From assembly GCA_024516155.1 (NCBI GenBank), contig JAJJXM010000001.1, forward strand, positions 1,550,001 to 1,614,000: a stretch of 64,000 nucleotides of DNA. Direction: 5' to 3'. Shown piece by piece: positions 49,935-61,156 of the stretch. The DNA is from Pyronema omphalodes (taxonomy: Eukaryota > Ascomycota > Pezizomycetes > Pezizales > Pyronemataceae). The stretch's first letter is position 1. Each line of letters opens with the position of its first letter. The notes beneath the pieces were generated by a model that did no database searches, had not been told where the DNA came from, and was given only the letters and a program-made list of their open reading frames with translations. Made by a program: the position numbers and the translations under genes.

Positions 49935-50480
49935 CTACTCCCTCCCCCGGATCCCCGTATCCATCCCCGTATCCATGCCCATCCCCCTCCTAACCTCCCT
50001 CGCCTTAACCAGATGCCACCCTCTCCCACTAGCTCTAGCCGTTTCTCTCTGCAAAAACGTCTCCGTCGTAACCACTCCCGTAACTCTCTTCAAATAATCC
50101 TCATGTTCATTCCCATCCCAGCCATCGTCCGCCACTGTCGCCTGTATCGTCTTCCCATCTACCGGTGACTGAAAGGTTATTTTCCCGACCTGCCGTGCTG
50201 CATCGGCTGCGTTTGGGGATGCGAAGAGCGTGTGGGTTGTTGGTGTAAAGAGGGAGAGTGCATGGGGATACTAATACGGGGGAAAAGGTTAGCTGGGTTT
50301 CATTTGGAGGCGTGGTGATATGGAGGGGAGAGGTACGCGTAGAGCTTTGAAGGAGGTTACGGGACCGAATTGTTCGATGGTTTTTAGGAAAGCTTTGGTA
50401 TCTTGTAAACTCCTTGGACTGGGTTTGAGACGGAATGTAACGGCGAGTTTAGAAAGTTGGGGGATTGTTAATGGTGGCAT
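49935..50480 (-). CDS. Small conserved-looking protein with RRM-like pattern
   Basis: Two exons, 50480-50337 and 50270-49935, join at phase 0 across a 66 bp intron (GTACCT donor, GCTAACC branch, TTAG acceptor) to 159 residues. The sequence reads LAVTFRLKPSPRSLQDTKAF, an amphipathic helix, FGPVTSFKALRYPHALSLF, then TLFASPNAADAARQVGKITF. This beta-alpha-beta spacing is like an RNA-recognition motif. The rest is charged (DGWDGNEHEDYLKRVTGVVT) and ends with MGMDTGMDTG repeats. The frame stays open upstream of the ATG for about 40 Arg/Ser-rich codons, which could hide a mitochondrial presequence on another exon. Family not identified; a mitochondrial role is speculation. Confidence 0.62.
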
Positions 50481-50806
50481 GGTTGAGCAGTTGGCGCGGG
50501 TGTACTGCGGCGCGGGGCAGCTGCGGGCAAGAAGGTCGGGTCGGGTGCGTCGGTCAGAAGCGAGATGAGACGCGAGATGCCAGAAAGAACGATATTTACC
50601 CTAACCCTCGCAGCCGTACTGCGGAATTGAATTATTTCCCCCAATAATTGACCATCTGTTATACAAATTGCTGGAACCTGCCAGGCAAAAAGGTATTTCC
50701 AGAGGGGTGTTAGGGTAAAACTCGTTAATCTACAAAAACCCTGAAAGCTTAGGGTCAATAGTGATAAAAACCGAACGCCCGTACAAACGCCTACACCTAC
50801 ACTTTC
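50481..50806. other. Short spacer between two minus-strand genes
   Basis: No gene supported. The overlapping frame at 50468-50758 is a shifted reading of the upstream gene's leader. Confidence 0.5.
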
Positions 50807-53800
50807 TCAGGCCGCAACATTCCCGTTCGACCATTCACTGCCATTCACCTCCGACCAGCGAGATCCCCATCCTCGTTGAAGTAGACTGACCCAGGCAGTA
50901 CGTTCGCGCCCATTGTCGTCAAAAATCTCTACCAGTCGAACCTCCGTGCTGCGGCGAAGTGCATAAACAAACCCAAACGTCATTAAACAAGTCCCTATTG
51001 TATAAACGCCAAGTCCTATCTGAATTCCCACTCCATTAACCATATATGTACTTATTCCCACTGCCATTGCTGAGAACAAGAATGCCAATGTATGGCAGAT
51101 TGCAAGCCCTGAACTCAGACATGGATGCGAAGTTTCAAAGCTGTCATCGTCTCCTCGGTGTAAGCTCATCGGTCTCCGACTTCCTCGACGGTAGGATCCG
51201 GTCAAAGTTGCACTCGAACCACTTCCAGATCCAATTTCTGGCTCCGGAAGGTCAGAAATATCGAAATTGTCCATGAGTATTTTGTACAACTCTGAAACCA
51301 ACAAAACAGTACTGAGTGACATGACGGAAGCGAAGAATACGGGAACCATGAAATGAGTTGATCCATTGGCCGTTGAAGCAACAATCAAGCTCGAAAGAGG
51401 AAGAATAGTTGCACCGATCCACAGCAATGAGCTGTGCGGATGTTGCCCTACATCTCGATGTCCGTAGTTCTCATTGTGCATTGAAACGCTTGCGCGGTGC
51501 CGAAAGTTGTCCAGATGAAACCTAGAAAGCTGGGCCGGTATTACAACGAGTGCTCCAAGGGGTAACGCAAGCATTGCCACTCCGCTATCTGTGGGTACGA
51601 AGCGATGCTTTACGTCAAGCAGCAATGACAAAAGCTACACCAAGTCAGAAGAATCACAACAACCGAAGAGACCGAGGATGTTACATACCGTCATTAGCAA
51701 AACCTGATTTCCAATGATCCATCCAAAGTACAGTGCCACAAGCAAGAATCCACGCTGCCGCATCATCTTCACCGAAAGGAAGAAACCAGCTGATACCTCC
51801 TCCCACCACCACTTTGGCGAGCTTCCAAACATTACCATCTTGATCTCACCCCGTTCTACTACCTCCGATTCAGCAAATCCGGAGATCGACCGACGATTTC
51901 CTGTTCCTGACAAAGTCCCATCAATTTGAACCGTCTTCCACGGCGGTCGAACCTCGGGCACCGTAACAACCAAAACTATGAGAACACCTGTAAGAATTGC
52001 CACTATCCAGAAGCCCCAAGCCAAAGTTGTTCTAGCAACCACCACTTTTCCAAAGAGATATCCGCAACCAGCTGATCCGACAAACATCCAGGTAAACAGT
52101 CCAATCCAAGCACCTGCTCTCACACCTGCTTCACCACCTTCTACTCCTTGATATTGATTCTGGCCTTCCATTGGAACAATATTGTTAAAAACTACACCAC
52201 CTCGACAACATGCACCAGTATCTGGCCCAAAAAGATCCAAAAGTGTTGCAAAGCAGTTCATGAAAGCAAATCCAAAGACAAAGCCGGACAAGCTTCTAAA
52301 AAATAATAAACAAATAACATACTGTCTAGTTGGATCATTCCAAGCCGTAGTTTGTGCAATATATGGCGGAAGAGACAGCGCCTGTGGTATTTGTAGCGGC
52401 AAAATAAGCGAAACAGAAAGAAGCAGATAGGGTTTCCTTCCATGTAGCAAAGGTAGCGGCCATAGAAACATAACTGGCACAACAAGTCCGAGAAAAAACA
52501 TAGAGTTTCCCAAAGAACTAACATGCGTGCTAACCTTCAAATGCTCCGCAATCTGCGCAACTTCAGCGTTGTAACTTCCGACTATCCAAGCTAATAAGCC
52601 CACAACCATACAAGCAACCAGTGCCGCAAAACGTTTGCCCTACAAACTCCACTCCCATCCTCCTCGGTATTGATGCGGGATGTGTTCGTTCACGTCTTCC
52701 GGTGGTAAACGTTGCCCGGTTTCGATGGAGAACCTTGGTGGTGCCATTCGTACGAGAATAATCTCCCCATCCTTACCAACTTCCATCCGATACCTCCCTG
52801 GACTAACAGGAGGAATCTGTGTATTGAAAGTTTGTTGCGTAGGATTCTCAAATCTTCTAGTCATGGCTGCTGCTGTAACCTGCGCGTAAGAGTCATCGGG
52901 CATATGTCGATGCCAAGAGCGTTCCCTCTCCGATTCTTCTATATCCAGAACAGGGGCCGGTGGTTTGACTTTCTGTTTTCCCTTCTTTTCGTACGGAATA
53001 GGAGTCAAATCACTTTTGCTTGTAGGCTCTCCATCGTCTGAATATACCGCAGTATTGCTACTTATCTTCGGGCCCGTAATTTGCTCGCCATAAGGTATCC
53101 TTGGGGGCTCGAGGGGAACGGATGCAGTACGAGGTACCGGACTAACTCGCGCAGATACAAACTCCGGTTCCGGAGAAGCCCGCTTTGCTTCCGATTCCTC
53201 TTCGGGAATACTGACTAAACTTGTCCTCGTACTGTTCCGGAGACTTCGGATGCTCGCATCTCTCTCATCCAACGCAGAACTCGAGTCCTTTACTGCACGA
53301 CCAGCAATTTCCAGTGCTTGGTTCAACATATCCTCAAGGTCACCGATGATCTTGGTAAAGGAATGATTCGAAGCAGGCCCGGCGTTTTGCATATCTTTCA
53401 GTAGGGATAAGCTGCTTTTGTTGCTTCCAGAGGTGCTTAGTTCAGGTGCTGATAATTTTCGACTTGATATCCTCTCGGGTATGGTCGATGGATCAGAATA
53501 CGCGAAGACCTGTCGGAGAGAAGTTCCACCAGCTTTCGGGAGCGATGTCTCGGAATCATGGTAAGAGGGAATTTTTGAAAAGCTATCAGTTGAGTACTTT
53601 TCTAGAGCCAGGCTTTTTGAACCGTCCTCCAAATTGTAGAGTGCACCCTTTTTTCTGGGATTGGTGATAATTGGTGAATCTGACTCATTTGCTGAATCAT
53701 TTTGTGTGGCAGTTGAGATTTCCCGTGCAAGCGTCACAGTTCCAGGGGCAAACTCTTCATCCGGTGTCGTGGCTCCTGTGTGACCCATCATTGACGGTTC

Positions 53801-54960
53801 AGCTTCTTCGGCGTCTTCATACTCGTCGTCTTCTTGGAATTCCTCTTCATTGGGTGGGGTCTGTACTCCACCCCTCGTAGACTCTCCACCCACCTTCATA
53901 TTCCCAAGGGAGTCAATCGACAATGGAGATTCAGGGTTGCTGGAAGAATCTGTAGCCGGAATAATCCCAATAAAAGGTTGTGGGCTTGCGATTGAGTTCA
54001 CTGGAGTGTTGGGAGATCGTTTCACTGGTGATCCAAGGTGAAGCGGCGGGGGAAAGAGATCCATTTCCGGTGAACTCCGGTATGAATCTGGAGAAGAGCT
54101 GTCGTCATAAATGACTCTGATGAGTGGATTTTTTGTCGATATATTGTCCAGCGGTTGGCTTGACATGAATCTTTGTCTAATTCTCTCCGGGTCTACTCCG
54201 CCGGGCAGAGATCCACCCAGGTTATCGTCACCTGGCAACGAGATCCTAGCCGTATGAGCAATACCAATAGTAGCCACATTTGAAGCCGGTGGGCTTGGTG
54301 TCATATTTCCTGACTGCCTATGTCCATTTCCTTTCTCGTCCGCCTTTCCTATATCTTCCGGAATAGATCTATGAGTAAAATGCGGCCTCCTAAGTGTCGG
54401 ACTTAGTCTACTCTCTTGGACAATAGAACTTGCAATAGATTTGTGTTTTACATCTCCGATCCTTATAACCGCGTTGAAATCCGGATCTGATTCATACCCA
54501 TTTTCTTGGCCGAGTCCTTGGCTGAGTTGTCGATTATTCTGAGACCTAGAAGAGTTGCCAATTCGAGATTTCTCATTGTCCGTGGAATCAACTGACGCCG
54601 AGTCGTCCGCGAAGTATGAAGAAGCAGCATCTCCCGGCGTCTTTGGCGTTTTAGATCTCTTACTTGGATCAGTAAGTTCCAGGTTCAGAGTAGCCCCATT
54701 GTCATTGAACTGGTCGTCATCTTTGTCGGCCGACAGAAGTGCTCTGACTCGGCTGAACAAGAAAGAGGCGGCTTCTTCGATGGAGTTTGGCGAGGCTCCG
54801 GACTGAGAGGATTTCAAACGGTGCTTAGCAAAGTCAACAAGTCTGAAGGATGGTTGAAAGATGTGGAGACCAGGGAACTCACCTCGAGCTCGTTGGTATC
54901 AACTACTAAGGGAAGGGAATCATCAACAGAGGGAGGGGCTGACGCGGGTCGTCCGCTCAT
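50807..54960 (-). CDS. MFS transporter with long N-terminal domain, in-frame UAG
   Basis: Exon 1 (54960-54883) starts MSGRPASAPPSVDDSLPLVV and splices at phase 0 (59 bp intron) into exon 2 (54823-51689). A 54 bp intron leads to exon 3 (51634-50807). The first 750 or so residues are disordered and Ser/Pro/Glu-rich, ending GGWEWSL. Then comes UAG (52642-52640), and the same frame resumes immediately with GKRFAALVACMVVGLLAWIV, which is transmembrane helix 1 of an MFS carrier. Further helices include FGFAFMNCFATLLDLFGPDT and LYFGWIIGNQVLLMT, joined to LLSLLLDVKHRF. Counting the UAG as a codon gives 1346 residues. The only ATG after the stop falls inside helix 1, so a separate transporter would be truncated. 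Substrate unknown; the family includes small-molecule exporters. Confidence 0.75.
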
Positions 54961-55309
54961 GGCAACTCAAGGATCGTCGGGCTATTTGGCCCGGTATCGG
55001 GGATAAAAATGGTGATAATAATAATGATACAAACTCAAAGATATATCGTTCGTGGAGGTGCGATGATATGAGCGGGCTAAGCTGAGGAGAGTGGATGGAG
55101 AAGAAAACTCTATCATCTATCTGGGTCCGTCAATCGACTAAAACCGATTAACTTCCACCTCCATACTGCATTGATGTACGTCCAACAGTGGAGTTTTCAT
55201 TTTCATGTTCGATGATAAAGGGAATATCACGAAAGTCTCTGGTGTTTTAGAGAAAACAATCCTACACGACTCAACAATAATCATCACTCACATACTATCA
55301 CACGTCAAT
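54961..55309. promoter_or_regulatory. Divergent intergenic region, MFS and RVxF genes
   Basis: The two start codons are only about 350 bp apart on opposite strands, so this stretch must hold both promoters. No specific element is recognised. Confidence 0.5.
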
Positions 55310-55816
55310 ATGACCCATCAACCTTCCACCACTCCCGTTTGCAAAGCAACACCTATACGCCGACCAGTCTTCAACGTTCTACTATCACCATGGAGCCACT
55401 ACTTCTTTCCTAATTTCACAAAACCGTTTTCAAGCTACACAACAGGCAACGCATCAAGATACACAACCCTACCGGTGCCTAGAAACATCTTACCGGCCTC
55501 CAATGAAAATGGAAGTGGAAGTTCTTCCAGCTCACCTTCAGCCTCAGATTACAATTCGGATACGGGCACCTCATTAGACGGGAAGACGGAATCCAAGACT
55601 GATATTTTGATCTGCAATAAATCCAAAGGCTCGGCAAGCTCTGGGCCAGCAGGCAAGATGAACAACACAAGCAAGACGGGTGTTATGGTTGCACCAAAGA
55701 CCATCTTGAAAAAACGTAACGCAGTGGGGAGGAATGTGTCCAGAACTGTGACTAAAACCAGAGTGAGATTCAATATTAAGAATGAAAGAGCCCCCAGGAT
55801 TGTTCGTGGGATTTAA
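55310..55816 (+). CDS. Small basic protein with RVxF-type PP1-docking motif
   Basis: Single exon of 168 codons from the ATG at 55310 (context CAATATGAC, A at -3). An upstream in-frame ATG at 55205 would add 35 residues but has a poorer context. The N-terminal part contains PIRRPVFNVLLSPWSHYFFP. The middle is Ser-rich and acidic. The C-terminus reads APKTILKKRNAVGRNVSRTV then TRVRFN, a pattern (KTILKK, then RVRF) seen in many protein phosphatase 1 regulators. No enzyme domain. Function not known; PP1 docking is inference from the short motif. Confidence 0.55.
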   Translation: MTHQPSTTPVCKATPIRRPVFNVLLSPWSHYFFPNFTKPFSSYTTGNASRYTTLPVPRNILPASNENGSGSSSSSPSASDYNSDTGTSLDGKTESKTDILICNKSKGSASSGPAGKMNNTSKTGVMVAPKTILKKRNAVGRNVSRTVTKTRVRFNIKNERAPRIVRGI

Positions 55817-56199
55817 ATAATGAAGGCCAATATTCATGTAGAATGTGGCGGCATTGAATTATACGGATAACCATGGAAACTGTATTAGGGGAATAGATTA
55901 TACTGGCTGTATGTATGTTTCAATGAGATGTTTGGATTGGCTGCTTTAAAAACAAGACATTTGAGTTTGCGTTGGCTTTGGGTTTGTCACATGTCAGGCG
56001 AAATCTTGTGATCGACATAACATAATAAGAAACGCTCTATTGCTAAAGAAAAAATAGAACAAACGACGCATTAAATCCAGCACGCGTTGAAGAAATTACA
56101 CTTCATGCGACCTGCAGAGTTGCACCTCTACACCTCTGCAGATTTGCGAGCTCCACTCCTCTCCGTTCGTATCCTACACGATCGCCTTGCTTTCGCCAT
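55817..56199. other. Convergent spacer
   Basis: 3' flanks of two convergent genes. No gene supported. Confidence 0.5.
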
Positions 56200-56673
56200 T
56201 TACAACTTCGCCTTAGGAGGCTTAGCATTCTTCAACACAACCTCGACCTTAGTAGCCTTCATAACGTCTCCCTTGACCTTTAGCTTTCCGCTCATGAACA
56301 ATCTCTGAGCCTGAGCTTTGCCCTCAATCAATTTCTGGAAGTCGGCATCCGCAAGCATAAGCTGTACATCACGCTTCTCTGACTCTCCTGCGGTAACAGT
56401 TCCCTCGTTCTTCAGGTCGACTGTCCAACTGGCGGTCTCTCCGGCGGAGTTCTTAATGGTGAAAACGAAAACACCGTTGGCTTTCTTGATGAATTCTTTT
56501 TTGGATTCGGGCTTCTGAAGCTCGGCGGCGATTAGGTCGAAGACGGCGGAGGAGGGGTAAGCAGCTAAGGGGTAGAGCGTTAGTATTGGTTGAGAGAGAT
56601 AACTAAGCCGGATGATCTGGAAGAATAGGAACAGTAGCGGAGTCTAGGAATGCTTACGGTTGGCGAGCGTCAT
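56200..56673 (-). CDS. SCP2 sterol-carrier-domain protein, peroxisomal
   Basis: Two exons: a 16 bp first exon (56673-56658: MTLAN plus one base), then a 93 bp intron (GTAAGC donor, TTAG acceptor), then 56564-56200. The product is 126 residues, the normal size for a stand-alone SCP2 domain. Landmarks are SSAVFDLIAAEL, NGVFVFTIKNSAGETASWTV, DVQLMLADADFQKLIEGKAQ and LFMSGKLKVKGDVMKATKVE. It ends in Ala-Lys-Leu, a PTS1 peroxisomal import signal. SCP2 folds bind lipids or acyl-CoA and support peroxisomal fatty-acid metabolism. The tiny first exon makes the start easy to miss. High confidence in family and compartment. Confidence 0.93.
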
Positions 56674-58620
56674 GTTTGTTGATAGCTTTACGCGTGTATC
56701 GTCGGTTTTAGTTGAGTAGTAGGTATGTCGCGAGTATAGCTTCGTGAAGAGTTGTATCTTTGTTGGAAGGTTCAAGTGTGGGGAAGGGCGAGTTTAAATG
56801 GTCGGCACTCTAAGGTATCGATGGACGATCCGTATTTTCTATCCTCGTGCTCACACGCCTTGTAATGCTCGGCTTCTATGATGCCGCCGCCGGATTTCAC
56901 ATGCTCTCGCCTGTGGGGCTTGTTACCGAGCTCCATCATACGCGCGCGTGCATGCCAGACAAGCAGACAAGCCAGCTGCCAGCCCAGCCCGATCGCGTAT
57001 CTAACCGGTCAGCAAAAAGTCGCGATCTGCACACGCTTGGAAAGATGAAGCAACATCTCGCATGGGCCGGAAACTCGGAAAATCTGGGGAAAGAAGGTGT
57101 TTTACATATGTAGTTGCCTACAGCGATGCAAGGGAAGCTACTCTACACCGGGAGGGTCGCAAACGATATTGATAACACTGCGTAAAACATCCCTACTCGG
57201 GCTGACGAAGACGTACGGGGTCGAAGATACCGACAAAATGTTGAGAACATGCTTGTAAATACATGTGTGGTTGTATCGGCGGTCCCGTAAAATCTGTGGA
57301 GAAGTTTCTCATTTATGCCTATATAAATGCGGAGTAAAAGTTACCGCGGTTGAAGTAATCGGTTGCTTTCCTCGGCATTTCACGAAAAGTATGGTCACCA
57401 TATGTAGAAAATAATCCAAAAAGTGAGCTCGTTAATTGCACCGAAGGCTACAAGTGAAATAGTAGAGTCTGTGAGTACCACTACATTACGTCATACTTCA
57501 ATATCGAGACTCCGAGAAGTAGATATCTCCAACGGACATTAACAAATCCGAGCTCATTACAAAAGAGTAGGCTTCCCAAGCTACCTAATTCAAGTGAAGT
57601 AGACGTGTGGGGCCGAAAAATGCTCCTCTAGATGGGCCGAAGCCTTACTGAGAGTGATGGTTGGTGATCGCCTCTGATTTGGACCATCAAGTGCTATTGA
57701 ACAAAATCGATTCACCTCGTGATCCTGTAAATCACATATTAATATATTGACAATTATTCATTTATAAGATAATGTATGAATTGTACATTTTGGAGCCCCA
57801 TTGTGTGTGTCCCTCTGCAACTCCGAGTCGCCAATGGTGGAGCAGGTCCTCCATTGAATCCTGTCCGGGCCAAAACGAGTCCCAAAATAACCCTGAGCCC
57901 TAGGAAACCACACGCACCATGCTTGGTGTCCCGTTCCTTTTATCCCTCGGAAGATTATTCCCCTCATTGTTACGCGACTTTCCACGCACATGCATCACCA
58001 AATCATGCTCGAGCGACTTCAAGCTCGACAAAGAAACCAAGGATTCAAAACGGATTGACTCTTCAGCTATAGAGCTTGGTATCTCGGATCAAGTTATTAA
58101 GGTGAGTAAAGCTGTAAACTGTCACAGAATTCAATCACGGCTAACCATCTTTACAGAGTCTCCTCTTTCTCGCTCTTTAAGCCTAATCGCCTAGAACAAC
58201 TTCGTTCTTTTCTTTCGGTCTTTCTTTTTACAACCTCTTCTTTCATTCATCCTCCAGATTGGACAGAACATCTTACGCCAGGCTTACTACACCTTTTCTT
58301 TCTGCAAGGATGCGGGATTCAGGGAACGCTGTATGATACAGCAGTATCTAATCAAATCTTCGATCATTCGATGGTATTTTTGCTCTCCTAAGCATCGACA
58401 GAAAGTGACAAAGAACAAAGCTAACAAAGCTTTCCTTAGCAGACTTCTCAGGCTCCCCAGACTTCCCACTACTCCCACCGCGCCTACTTAACACACCTGT
58501 GTCTCTCTCCCCTCTCTACCCACCTCCTCTTCCCCTGTTTCAATTCGACATTCGAATTTTGCCTTCTTTCGGCCTTTTGGAGTTTCCGCTTACCGGAAGT
58601 TCATTCTCACTACTGAGTTG
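56674..58620. other. 2 kb spacer leading to the exon array
   Basis: Upstream of the SCP2 gene. Pyrimidine-rich stretches near 58195-58260 and 58495-58540 look like a promoter or leader for the plus-strand array that follows. A candidate intron (GTGAGT at 58101, acceptor TTTACAG near 58157) interrupts a short frame starting at 57919. No protein family recognised. Confidence 0.45.
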
Positions 58621-58689
58621 AAAATGTCTGCCGAAGGAGACTATTAAGCTCCATAATCCCAATGATCCCGAGTAGTCTGGTTTCCCTTA

Positions 58690-59978
58690 AGCCTACTAAA
58701 GGCCTGTACCTCCCTCCCCCTTCCGGTGCTGGATGATGTCCAGTGACCCGGAGAAAAGTAAGTGTACCATCCTATATTAACGTCTAACAGGAACAATATT
58801 AACTTATGCCTATTTTTAGTGAGTTCTTCTATCTTGTTTCCGGGTGTATCCAACCGAATGGCACACGATTGGTGGTGCTTAATTCCCTTCCGTTGCTGGG
58901 CGATGTCGAGTGATCCGGAAAAAAGTAAGTATCCCATCCTGAATGAACATCTACAAAAAGAAATTTAACTTATTGTTCTGTTCAGTGATTCTTTCTGTCT
59001 TGTTTCTGGGTGTGTATAACGCCGATCTCCTTCCGTTACTGATGGATGTCCAGCGACCCGGAGAAGAGTAAGTATCCAATCTTGTATTTACGTCTCTCAA
59101 GAAGAACATTAACTTACGCATATCTTTAGTGAGTTCTTCTATCTTGTTTCTGGGTGTGTATAGCGCCGACCTCCTTCCGTTACTGATGGATGTCCAGCGA
59201 CCCGGAGAAGAGTAAGTATCCAATCTTGTATTTACGTCTTTCAAGAAGAACATTAGCTTACGCCTATCTTTAGTGAGTTCTTTTACCCTGTTTCTGGGTG
59301 TGTTCAACGGCATGGCACACGATTGGTGCCGTTTAATCCAACTTTGGATCAACGAATCGGCCTGGTGATAACGGATAATTATGGCTAAGAGTGAGCGGTT
59401 CGAATCTCCTGCATGTAAGTCTATCGCTAATATTGATTATAGTATCCTGCCCGATAATTTTCCCTCCCAATGCAGTACCCCCACCGCGGCACAAAGAGGC
59501 GCCCATTCAACGTGGCTTCTGGAAGAAAGCGATGGAGATGGTTCCAATGGGAAAATCCCTACAATTTAGGGATGAATTTCCAGCGATCCCGAAAAGAGTA
59601 AGTTTCTCATCCCGTATGAACGTCTATCAAGGAGGAACCTGACTTATTCCTATTTCTAGTGAGTCTTTTTGTCCTTTTTCTGGGTGTGTATAGAGGTCTG
59701 CCACTACCGTCCTCTCCCGTCGCTTGATAGTGACCAGTGACCCTGAGAAGAGTGAGTATCCCATCCTGTATGAATGTCCAACAAGAAGAAGCTAAACTTA
59801 TTCTTACTTTTAGTAAGTTTTTCTTGTTTCTGGGTGTGTGTGATGGATTACGCCCGATGCTTGATGCTTAATCCAACTTTGGATTCATGAATAAACGTGG
59901 TGATAAATGATGATTCATGTTAAAAGTAAGCCAATCTATCCTCCTGCATGTTACCACCTGACTAAGATTCGATTATAG
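58690..59978 (+). repeat. Tandem array of exon-intron units
   Basis: Eight consecutive predicted introns: 58758-58819, 58925-58985, 59068-59129, 59212-59273, 59391-59442, 59598-59659, 59752-59813 and 59926-59978. Each has a GTAAGT/GTGAGT-type donor, most a TTAAC/CTGAC/CTAA branch, and a YAG acceptor. The exons between them are related. Those of type A end in GACCCGGAGAAGA-like sequence and begin TGAGTTCTT, then CTTGTTTCTGGGTGTGT. Two type-B exons (from 59443 and 59979) share a different start (CCTGCCCGATAATTTTCCC and its diverged copy). Units 3 and 4 are almost identical through both exon and intron, showing recent duplication. At six of eight junctions, last A plus first TG would form an AUG in the spliced RNA. 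Confidence 0.85.
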
Positions 59979-60175
59979 TGTCCTACTCAAAGCCTTCTCC
60001 TCCCGATGCAGCACTACCATCGCGACACAAATTTAGACTTGCGCTGCGAAGCTTAGAGGCCGTCAACTCGACCTTTCCACCCGAAAAGCCTCCCAGCAAA
60101 AAGGAATCGTTCATCCGTAGTGCTGCGGATATAATTAGAACAACCAGGTCAACCACTCCTTCGAACTCAGTCTAA
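59907..60175 (+). CDS. Possible product of the last array exon
   Basis: Splicing 59907-59925 to 59979-60175 gives 71 codons starting MMIHVKMSYSKPSPPDAALP and ending in a stop at 60173. The inner AUG (before SYSKP) forms across the junction. The protein is basic and Ser/Pro-rich with KFRLALRSLEAV and ESFIRSAADIIRTT. Its first 17 or so residues align with the other B exon (SCPIIFPPNAVPPPRHK), including the shared PPxA and RHK positions, so that part was once the same coding sequence. No known family. A longer gene spanning the array is possible but I could not close a frame through it. Confidence 0.35.
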
Positions 60176-60219
60176 GCCCATCATTTCCCTCGCAACAATC
60201 CACTTGGATTAGGAATTGA

Positions 60220-60444
60220 ATGAATTTCCATCCTCTCCCTCGACATATCTGTCAGTCAACCAGCGAATTCTTTAGCTGCACCCTGCCTCTAAACCCTCAG
60301 AACACCGCGAACGTATTCGAGATTCCACCATGGAAACCGGTAATTTGGGGACTAAAAACCAAAACCGAAGCCGACATCAAAGGGGTGAATGAAGGAATGA
60401 GTTTACAGAGAGTTGGGGCTTCGGTTTGGAAAGTGGGAGAGTAA
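60220..60444 (+). CDS. Possible terminal coding exon downstream of the array
   Basis: A 74-codon frame whose last 50 residues look protein-like (NTANVFEIPPWKPVIWGLKT, then EADIKGVNEGMSLQRVGASV). The N-terminal part is less convincing, and an acceptor-like TTCTTTAG inside it (near 60269) suggests the real exon may begin there. It lies 45 bp after the preceding stop codon and may be the 3' exon of the same locus. Family not recognised. Confidence 0.35.
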   Translation: MNFHPLPRHICQSTSEFFSCTLPLNPQNTANVFEIPPWKPVIWGLKTKTEADIKGVNEGMSLQRVGASVWKVGE

Positions 60445-60447
60445 GAG

Positions 60448-61156
60448 AGTGATAGAGCTGGACATAATAGAAAAAGGCTTTTGTTTTAGATTATGTAGAT
60501 ATTACTACAATAATTTCATTAGTTTACCGTCTAAGTATTTCCCGTTCATCAGTAAACAATAATTTAGACTCGTGACTATTCACTTGGGATTGTTAACTGC
60601 ATACGATGAGGAGAAAATAAATCCTCGCTTGAGTTGATCAGATAGATAGAGATGATATTTAGTAAACAATGTTGGGGTCATCTATCGTGATCGAAAGTAT
60701 CAAACTCTGAGGAAGTGAGGCTACTAAACATACTCGCTGGACTCAACATTGCAATATACGGGGGCAGCATTTACTACTACAGTAGAACCTGTCTATAACC
60801 ATGCGTCTAGACCGGGAAACTTTTTGTTATATAAAGAAAATCATCATATGGAGAGTGATTTGCCGCGAGTTATAGTCGTCAGTACCGCGGTTATGTATCG
60901 TTACAAGAGAAATTGTTATAGACAGGTTACACTGTAAACGGGCCCCGAGTTGTACTCTGGTACTCATCGGGAGCTAGATCTTCGATTCCTTTTAATCATC
61001 AATTACCATGATTAACGAGAACCAATAAAAATCATGTATAAACTACATAGCTAGGCAACTCTATGGAGCCATCATCAGGTATAACGCGATAATAAATCTG
61101 CTTTCCATATCCCCATTCCTTTCCCCATTTTGCCAACCTTTTTTTACTTTTCTAAC
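60448..61156. other. Convergent spacer
   Basis: 3' side of the array locus and of the deaminase gene. No gene supported. Confidence 0.5.

Noticed and set aside
59391..59410. GGTTCGAATCTCC, resembling a tRNA T-arm
   Set aside because: The flanking bases do not pair as a T stem and no acceptor or anticodon arm can be drawn; it lies in an intron of the tandem array.
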